Assembly: GCA_934716785.1 (NCBI GenBank)
Contig: CAKUYM010000303.1
Span: forward strand, 1 to 5,408
DNA: 5,408 nucleotides
Reading direction: 5' to 3'
From: an uncultured Bacteroides sp.
Lineage (GTDB): Bacteria > Bacteroidota > Bacteroidia > Bacteroidales > Bacteroidaceae
The notes beneath the pieces were generated by a model. That model was not told the origin of the DNA. It made no database searches and saw nothing but the letters and a program-made list of their open reading frames with translations. Position numbers and translations under genes: made by a program. Every line of letters starts with the position of its first letter. Position 1 is the first letter of the stretch. Of the stretch, positions 1 through 5,408 are shown in pieces.

Positions 1-104
1 ACCATCCAAGGAAACACTCGCTATAAAATAACAACATTTTTAAGTGAACAACGAAATCTTAAATGAAAGAGCCGTGTGTTCAACTCGATTTTTAACATAC
101 ATCT

Positions 105-131
105 TTTTGTAATCAATAGTATCTTACATAA
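105..131. promoter_or_regulatory. Possible operator: inverted repeat overlapping the promoter
   Basis: TTTTGTAA (105-112) and TTACATAA (124-131) form an inverted repeat with an 11-bp spacer and 7 of 8 positions paired, including a perfect TGTAA/TTACA core (108-112 and 124-128). It covers the spacer and touches both the -33 and -7 elements, where a bound repressor would block RNA polymerase. I do not recognise it as the box of a named regulator. In AT-rich DNA a repeat of this quality is not rare, so the position is the main argument. Confidence 0.3.
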
Positions 132-136
132 TTTTG
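106..136 (+). promoter_or_regulatory. Bacteroides-type primary-sigma promoter for the three-gene operon
   Basis: The -33 element TTTG lies at 106-109 (within a TTTTTG run at 104-109) and the -7 element TAATTTTG at 129-136. The latter fits TAnnTTTG exactly, and the spacer is 19 bp, inside the 19-21 bp known for the Bacteroides primary sigma factor. Transcription should begin near 140-144, leaving a leader of roughly 25-30 nt before the ATG at 169. The site lies inside the extended reading frame that could begin at the GTG at 76, so it argues strongly that translation starts at 169 or 181. No other promoter-like match was seen in the short gaps further down, so this one probably drives all three genes. 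Confidence 0.7.
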
Positions 137-168
137 CATTTGATATAAAGATATATAAATATTATTGT

Positions 169-3045
169 ATGAATAGAAGAATGAGAATTGGTGTTAGACA
201 TTCTATCACTTGTATGCTGCTTGTGCTTATTGGCTTAGGAACGGTTCTTCCTGTCAAATCACAAAGCAATAGAAAAGTAAAACTGACGGGTACTGTTTAT
301 GAGTACGATCATCGCGACAAGCGTCTACCTTTAGGATTTGCCACAGTATCTATTCCGGAAATTTCTTTGGGAACCACTTCCAATGCGAACGGCAGGTATA
401 CACTGGATAATGTACCTACCGGCAAAGTCCGTATGCAAGTTCACTATTTGGGAAAAATAACTATTGATACACTGGTAAATGTAAACCGTGACTTGGTTCT
501 TAATTTCACAATGAAGAACGAGGACTTCAAATTAAAAGAGGTAACTGTAACTGCCACCAACAGCGCCTCAGGGAAGTCTACTGCTTCTCACATTTCCCGT
601 TCGGCCATGGATCATATGCAGGCAACCAGCTTGTATGATTTGATGGCGCTGATGCCGGGTGGAATCTCACAAAATCAAGACATGAGTTCGGCACAGCAAA
701 TCAATATCCGGCAACTTTCCAGTTCGACTGGTCCGGAAGCTCCGATGAATGCCTTGGGAACGGCAATTATCCGTGATGGCGCGCCGGTTTCAAACAATGC
801 TAATCTGTCGGCAATGAGCCCCACCGTATTGAGCAGCTCGGAAACGCCTTCTGCATTGGGTGGAGGTGCTTCTCCCGCAGGTGGTACTGATGTGCGTAGT
901 ATTTCTACCGAGAATATTGAATCCATACAGATTATCCGTGGTATTCCTTCAGTGGAATATGGTGACTTGACTTCGGGTGCGGTAATTATCCATACAAAAG
1001 CCGGTCGGGAGCCCTTACGCGTTAAAGCAAAGGCCAATCCGAATATTTATCAAGTCTCTATGGGTACCGGTTTTGAACTGGGAAAAAAGAAAGGAGCGTT
1101 GAATGTCAGTGCAGACTACGCTTACAATACAAATGATCCGGTGTCCAGCTATCAGCACTATCAGCGTGCCACAGCAAAGGTGCTTTATTCCAATACCTTA
1201 TTTAATAATAGGTTGCGCACCAATTCCAGTTTTGATTTTATTTACGGTAAGGACCAACGGAAACGCAATCCGGACGATGAGCAAACCAAAACAGCTTCGG
1301 AAGGACGCGACGCCGGTTTCACGCTGAATACTAATGGTACATGGAATATCAATAAAGGATGGTTGAAAACATTGCGCTATGTGTTGTCCGGTACGTATAC
1401 GGATAAGGACAGCTATTACGAAACGGTATACAGTTCTGCCACGTCACCCTATTCCATGACTACTACGAACGGTACGGTACTTAGTAATATTGCTGGACAG
1501 CATATTTATGATGCTGAGGGCAAGGAAATTACTAATTTCGGACCGGAGGATGCAGGCCATTATGCCGTTTATCTGCCGAGCAGTTATTTCGGGCACTATG
1601 AAATAGATAGCCGTGAGTTAAATCTGTTTGCCAAAGTAGCAGCTTCTTTATTCAAGGCAAGCGGTCAGGTGAACAACCGTCTCTTGATCGGTGCAGACTT
1701 CCGGAGCGACGGCAACCTCGGTAAAGGAAAAACGTATGATCCGAGCACTCCTCCCTACCGCAGCGTATACGGTCATAATCAATCTTTCCGTCCACGTAGC
1801 TATAAGGATATTCCTTTCGTCAATCAGTTTGGCGCATATGCGGAAGACAATTTCAAATGGTCAATCGGTGGCACACATGATTTAAATATCCAAGCAGGTG
1901 CACGCTATGATCACGCATCAGTAGTAGGCGGTATCGTCTCACCGCGTGTAAATGCGTCCATCGATTTGATCCCTAATACATTAAGTATACAGGGAGGATA
2001 TGGTATTGCAGCCAAGATGCCTTCTCTGCTCTATCTTTATCCGGAAGATGCCTATTTTGAGTATACCAACATGAATGAACTCGCCAATGAAAATATTCCG
2101 GAAAACGAACGTTTGTTTATTACGACCACAGAGGTGAGAAAGGTAGACAATTCTGATTTGAAGATTGCCAAAAATCATAAAGCGGAAGTTGGCATCAACT
2201 TGCGGATTGGTAAAACGAACTTGAATGTGACAGCTTATAAAGAGCGTCTGAAAGATGGGTATACAATGAACCAGACGTGCAATACATTCAATACCTTTAT
2301 GTATAATGAATACCAGCGTACAGCAGATGGTAAGATTGAACTTGCCAGCAGTCTGCCGGTATTGTCTACCTATGTCAAACCTACCAACAATCTGAATCTG
2401 GAAACAAAGGGGTTGGAATTTGACTTGAATGTAGGACGTATCGATGCTATCCGTACATCTTTCCAACTGAACGGATCATGGATGCGTACTAAAAGTTGGA
2501 GAAGCGGTTACAGTTTCTATGACAACAGTGGAGAAGCCGCTTCTGCTCGCAAACCGGTGGCGATATATTCTCAAGACGGTGACGCCAGCTATCGTCAACA
2601 GTTTGTAACGACGCTGCGTGCCACTCACAATATTCCCCGTATCGGTTTTGTTGTGACTATGACTGCACAAGCCATTTGGCAACAGTCCAGATGGAATACC
2701 TTCGGAAATGATTCTATACCTGTAGGTTACTTGGCCTTGGAAGATGCATCCGTCAACATGTTTCAGAAAGGACAGTTCACCACTACTCAGCAAGTAAAAG
2801 ATGCAGGATACGGATATATGTTGCAGAATGTAAGCCATAACAGCGCTATCAAAGAATCGTATAGCCCCTACTTCTGCTTCAACCTGAACGTCACCAAGGA
2901 AATCAGCGACATGTTGCGCGTCTCTTTCTTTGCCAATAATATGTTCAGAAGTTACCCGCGCAGGGAGTCCAAACGTAATCCGGGTTCATATACTTTATTG
3001 AACAACCGGTTCTTCTTTGGACTGGAATTATCACTTACCTTATAA
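169..3045 (+). CDS. TonB-dependent outer-membrane receptor with N-terminal carboxypeptidase-regulatory-like domain
   Basis: A 958-residue outer-membrane active importer, expected to be energised by TonB-ExbBD. Residues 1-33 form a signal peptide: Arg-rich start, hydrophobic core about 13-29, likely cut near SQS. Residues about 37-115 look like a carboxypeptidase-D regulatory-like beta-sandwich (LTGTVYEY, then TSNANGRYTLDNVP). The segment LKEVTVTAT (122-130) resembles the TonB box of Bacteroidota receptors. The plug spans about 135-280, with IIRDGAPV at 200-207 and the closing STENIESIQIIRG and VEYGDLTSGAVII segments at about 247-274. The rest is an aromatic-rich 22-strand-type barrel ending FFFGLELSLTL. 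There is no STN domain, so sigma signalling through an anti-sigma factor is not expected, and no SusD gene follows. I chose ATG 169 because the promoter lies just upstream and the signal peptide then starts at once; ATG 181 is also possible, while GTG 76 would add an unlikely leader. No clear Shine-Dalgarno. The family is sure; the substrate is unknown. Confidence 0.93.
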   Translation: MNRRMRIGVRHSITCMLLVLIGLGTVLPVKSQSNRKVKLTGTVYEYDHRDKRLPLGFATVSIPEISLGTTSNANGRYTLDNVPTGKVRMQVHYLGKITIDTLVNVNRDLVLNFTMKNEDFKLKEVTVTATNSASGKSTASHISRSAMDHMQATSLYDLMALMPGGISQNQDMSSAQQINIRQLSSSTGPEAPMNALGTAIIRDGAPVSNNANLSAMSPTVLSSSETPSALGGGASPAGGTDVRSISTENIESIQIIRGIPSVEYGDLTSGAVIIHTKAGREPLRVKAKANPNIYQVSMGTGFELGKKKGALNVSADYAYNTNDPVSSYQHYQRATAKVLYSNTLFNNRLRTNSSFDFIYGKDQRKRNPDDEQTKTASEGRDAGFTLNTNGTWNINKGWLKTLRYVLSGTYTDKDSYYETVYSSATSPYSMTTTNGTVLSNIAGQHIYDAEGKEITNFGPEDAGHYAVYLPSSYFGHYEIDSRELNLFAKVAASLFKASGQVNNRLLIGADFRSDGNLGKGKTYDPSTPPYRSVYGHNQSFRPRSYKDIPFVNQFGAYAEDNFKWSIGGTHDLNIQAGARYDHASVVGGIVSPRVNASIDLIPNTLSIQGGYGIAAKMPSLLYLYPEDAYFEYTNMNELANENIPENERLFITTTEVRKVDNSDLKIAKNHKAEVGINLRIGKTNLNVTAYKERLKDGYTMNQTCNTFNTFMYNEYQRTADGKIELASSLPVLSTYVKPTNNLNLETKGLEFDLNVGRIDAIRTSFQLNGSWMRTKSWRSGYSFYDNSGEAASARKPVAIYSQDGDASYRQQFVTTLRATHNIPRIGFVVTMTAQAIWQQSRWNTFGNDSIPVGYLALEDASVNMFQKGQFTTTQQVKDAGYGYMLQNVSHNSAIKESYSPYFCFNLNVTKEISDMLRVSFFANNMFRSYPRRESKRNPGSYTLLNNRFFFGLELSLTL

Positions 3046-3058
3046 TATTCAGAAATTT

Positions 3059-4330
3059 ATGAAAAAATATTTGATATATTTATTTACGTTGACTACACTT
3101 ATCGTGGGGTGCGATTCATTCAAAGACCTATCTGATGCGACAGAAGTGGAAGCTATCGATGTCAATGTAGACTTGGATATTGCCGTTGAAAACGTAGCTG
3201 TCTTAAAAGATTTGAAAATCAAATTCGACAATTATGACGAAGATCTGCATTATGTGGAAGAGGTGACCACCAACAGTGTGAAAGTAAATGGAATTATTCC
3301 GGGAATTTATTCGGTAACAGTATCCGGTACGGCTATCGATATCGAGAACAGCGAATATACTATCAATGGAAACTCTATCAATGAAGCGCTGTTCCGGAAT
3401 GAAAGTACATTGAATATCAAAGTACAAGGACTTAAGAGGAGTCCTTTAATATTCAAGGAAATTTATTATTGCGGAAGCCGTCCGAAAGCAGGAGGAGTGT
3501 ACTTCCGTGATCAGTTCTATGAGATATATAATAACTCGGCCGAGACCCAGTATTTGGATGGCATTTATTTTGCCAACCTTACCCCCGGCAAGTCTACAAC
3601 CAAGTTGCCGGTTTGGCCAGCAGAAGATGGTGACAATTATGCGTATGCAGAACGTGTATGGAAATTCCCGGGAAACGGAACCGAATATCCGTTGAAGCCT
3701 GGTGAATCATGCGTCATTTCTCAGTTTGCCGCCAACCATCAGTTGGATATCTATAATCCGCTAAGTCCTATAGACGGCAGCAGCTCCGAGTTTGAGTTCA
3801 ATATGAACAATAAAAACTTTCCGGATCAACCGGCCTATGATATGCTGCATGTATTCTACAATGGAAAAGCTGAGATGGGTACTGTGCCACAATATCTGAC
3901 ATCCGTATTCGGGGGAGCTTATGTGATTTTCAGTGTTCCTGAAGGGGAAACTTGGGATCCGGTCAATGATGCAAATATGAAAGCTACCGACCAAAGCAAA
4001 CCGAACAGCACTACTTATTATGCAAAAATACCTATTAAATACGTGCTGGATGCCGTTGAGGCGATAGACAACGAATCCATGATGAATGCCAAGCGAGTTC
4101 CCGCTGTGCTTGATGCCGGAATTACTTGGGTGGGAGCTACTTATTGTGGCTTGGGCGTTGCCCGCAAACTGGCCACGGACGATGACGGAAATCCGGTCAT
4201 TCGTGAAGAAACCGGTACGTATTTCTACCAAGATACCAATAATAGTACTGATGACTTTGAGCGTGGCGTTGTCCCGATGCTGCGTCGCAATGGCGCAAAA
4301 ATGCCTTCATGGAATCATACGTTGCAATAA
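3059..4330 (+). CDS. DUF4876-type outer-membrane/surface lipoprotein
   Basis: A 423-residue lipoprotein. The signal peptide MKKYLIYLFTLTTLIVGC ends in a lipobox (LIVGC, lipidated Cys18), followed by an acidic stretch (about 19-40) that may favour surface display in Bacteroidota, although the exact export signal is not clear. Residues about 33-125 look like an all-beta immunoglobulin-like domain (IDVNVDLDIAV, then VNGIIPGIYSVTVSG). A second domain begins near 130 with LIFKEIYYCGS and FYEIYNNSAETQYLDGIYF (153-171), the pattern I associate with DUF4876, and runs to the C-terminus. The EIYNNS...YLDG segment recalls lamin-tail-like domains. No enzyme active site is visible. ATG 3059 is chosen because it begins the lipoprotein signal; a TTG at 3017 in the same frame overlaps the receptor gene and would bury it. 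The gene follows the receptor by 13 bp, which suggests a binding or accessory partner. Family assignment is from memory of the motif pattern; function is unknown. Confidence 0.8.
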   Translation: MKKYLIYLFTLTTLIVGCDSFKDLSDATEVEAIDVNVDLDIAVENVAVLKDLKIKFDNYDEDLHYVEEVTTNSVKVNGIIPGIYSVTVSGTAIDIENSEYTINGNSINEALFRNESTLNIKVQGLKRSPLIFKEIYYCGSRPKAGGVYFRDQFYEIYNNSAETQYLDGIYFANLTPGKSTTKLPVWPAEDGDNYAYAERVWKFPGNGTEYPLKPGESCVISQFAANHQLDIYNPLSPIDGSSSEFEFNMNNKNFPDQPAYDMLHVFYNGKAEMGTVPQYLTSVFGGAYVIFSVPEGETWDPVNDANMKATDQSKPNSTTYYAKIPIKYVLDAVEAIDNESMMNAKRVPAVLDAGITWVGATYCGLGVARKLATDDDGNPVIREETGTYFYQDTNNSTDDFERGVVPMLRRNGAKMPSWNHTLQ

Positions 4331-4344
4331 TTAATTAAAAGAAT

Positions 4345-5408
4345 ATGACAATGAAAAAACAATATATGAGTTATGTGAAAAGCGGCTTGCTGATGATAGT
4401 TTGCCTTGCAAGTATGAGGGGGGCGGCACAAGGCTTTTCCCCTGCCGCTATGGAGCAATTGAAAGCGAAACGACTGTGGTTTCAGTCACAAAATGCTGCC
4501 GGTACGGCGTTTGATGACGTGCAGAATTATTCCAACGTCATATTGGGATATGACTTACATGACGGGAACTACTGTCGTCCGCAGGAAGGACAAAAGGAGG
4601 CCACTGTAGGTGTATCCAGCGAGGGATTCATTAATCTGAAGAATGCATATGTATGGGGTGCATTCAATTTCTCACATGAGAATCTGACTGATGCCGGGTA
4701 TAACGCTTCCATTGCCGACCCATTCAGAGGCATGCCCTATTATGTAGCCGACCAGCATCTGAGCGATTGGAGAAACCAATATTATGACCTGAGTTTTCGG
4801 GCTGCCACTCCTTTGCTCGGCAATCATTGGACATTGGGTATCGGAGGAGATTATGTGGCTACACTGGCCGCCAAGCAACGCGACCCGCGTGTAGATACCC
4901 GCTTTTATATATTGCAATTAACTCCCGGTGTTGCCTACAAGGTGAATGATTCGCATAAGTTGGGCGTGAACTTCAAATATACTTCCATTAAAGAAGATTC
5001 AAGAATGAGCAATGTCAACGTTTATGTAGATCAGGACTATTACACATTGTTTGGCTTGGGAACAGCTATAAAAGGTATCGGCAGCGGTGTGACCAGCAAT
5101 TATATCGGTGACCGTTTCGGCGGTGCTCTTCAGTATAACTACAGCACATCGTCTTTCAATTTGCTGTTTGAAGGTAGCTATGATGTGAAGGCGGAAACTG
5201 TTCAGCATAGCTATACGACTCCAAGAAAAATAGCCGGTGTGAAAGATAAGGTGGCTCAGGCTTCTCTGACTGCCGTTCAAGAAGGAAGAAGTTATACGAA
5301 TTATGCGAAATTGGCCTATCAGAATCGTCACATCGACGGTATTCAGTACATTTCTCAGCGCGACAATTCTGAGTCACAAAGCGGATGGGTGGATATGTAT
5401 AGCAATAT
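4345..5408 (+). CDS. DUF6850-type outer-membrane beta-barrel protein, 3' end outside window
   Basis: The frame is open from ATG 4345 to the window edge (354 complete codons, no stop), so the protein is partial. Residues 1-29 form a signal peptide with hydrophobic core SGLLMIVCLASM and a likely cut after GAAQ; there is no lipobox. The mature part alternates polar and aromatic residues in short strands separated by turns, such as AYVWGAFNFSHE (101-112), WTLGIGGDYVATLAAKQRDPR (about 162-182) and HKLGVNFKYTSI (204-215), as in an outer-membrane barrel. The PFRGMPYYVADQ segment (126-137) and the QRDPR motif (178-182) fit the family named DUF6850 as I recall it. An in-frame ATG at 4351 (MKKQYMSY) is an equally good start; only a weak AAAAG lies upstream. 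It follows the lipoprotein by 14 bp and should be co-transcribed. It could be a porin-like partner or a structural barrel; no function can be assigned. Confidence 0.75.
   Translation, partial: MTMKKQYMSYVKSGLLMIVCLASMRGAAQGFSPAAMEQLKAKRLWFQSQNAAGTAFDDVQNYSNVILGYDLHDGNYCRPQEGQKEATVGVSSEGFINLKNAYVWGAFNFSHENLTDAGYNASIADPFRGMPYYVADQHLSDWRNQYYDLSFRAATPLLGNHWTLGIGGDYVATLAAKQRDPRVDTRFYILQLTPGVAYKVNDSHKLGVNFKYTSIKEDSRMSNVNVYVDQDYYTLFGLGTAIKGIGSGVTSNYIGDRFGGALQYNYSTSSFNLLFEGSYDVKAETVQHSYTTPRKIAGVKDKVAQASLTAVQEGRSYTNYAKLAYQNRHIDGIQYISQRDNSESQSGWVDMYSN

Larger units (their letters stand above)
1..168. other. AT-rich upstream region, no supported gene
   Basis: This stretch precedes the first gene and holds the promoter described separately. 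The + strand frame beginning at base 1 stays open for 21 codons and stops with TGA at 64-66. That could be the tail of a preceding gene, but a run this short is expected by chance and the residues match nothing I recognise. An imperfect inverted repeat (TTTAAG at 39-44, CTTAAA at 58-63, 13-nt loop) is not followed by a T-run, so I do not call it a terminator. No tRNA or small RNA is evident. Confidence 0.5.

Noticed and set aside
39..63. Inverted repeat TTTAAG/CTTAAA as a terminator of an upstream gene
   Set aside because: The stem is weak and AT-only apart from one pair, the loop is 13 nt, and no T-run follows.
1..66. Open 21-codon frame ending in TGA, possible tail of an upstream gene
   Set aside because: Too short to separate from chance, and the residues match no family I recognise.
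1981..2466. 161-codon minus-strand frame opposite the receptor gene
   Set aside because: It lies fully within the receptor barrel, has no promoter or recognisable domain, and its composition is what the antisense of a barrel gene gives.
169..3045. SusC-type glycan importer of a polysaccharide-utilisation locus
   Set aside because: No SusD gene follows, no carbohydrate-active enzyme is seen, and the plug lacks the usual SusC-type LxVVDGVP signature.
3017..3058. Upstream TTG start for the lipoprotein
   Set aside because: It would overlap the receptor gene and put 14 residues ahead of an intact lipoprotein signal peptide.
3761..4231. 156-codon minus-strand frame opposite the lipoprotein gene
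   Set aside because: It is antisense to a well-supported lipoprotein and shows no family motif or credible start context.
4198..4240. Calcium-binding loop at DDDGNPVIREE in the lipoprotein
   Set aside because: The spacing of acidic residues does not fit an EF-hand or dockerin loop well, and there is only one copy.

Overview
The window looks like chromosomal DNA from a Bacteroidales bacterium, most likely Bacteroides or a close relative. Three things point there: a promoter that fits the Bacteroides primary-sigma consensus (TTTG, 19 bp, TAnnTTTG), start codons with no real Shine-Dalgarno sequence, and gene families that are typical of Bacteroidota (a TonB-dependent receptor with an N-terminal carboxypeptidase-regulatory-like domain, and lipoprotein and barrel families resembling DUF4876 and DUF6850). 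The base composition is moderate and even across the genes.

Layout: positions 1-168 are an AT-rich non-coding lead-in with one convincing promoter (106-136). Three genes follow on the + strand: a TonB-dependent outer-membrane receptor (169-3045), a DUF4876-type lipoprotein (3059-4330) and a DUF6850-type outer-membrane beta-barrel protein (4345 to beyond the window end). The gaps between them are only 13 and 14 bp, with no terminator or promoter in either, so they should be one transcript. The third gene has no stop codon in the window, and the operon may continue. I see no convincing gene on the minus strand, and no RNA genes, mobile elements or CRISPR.

How they may work together: all three products carry export signals and should meet at the outer membrane. 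The receptor is an active importer driven by TonB. The lipoprotein is a plausible substrate-binding or accessory partner, and the third protein is a second barrel. There is no SusD-like protein, glycoside hydrolase or sigma/anti-sigma pair in view, so this is not a standard polysaccharide-utilisation locus as far as it can be seen. The substrate is unknown. The least described part is the pairing of a TonB receptor with two outer-membrane proteins of uncharacterised families.
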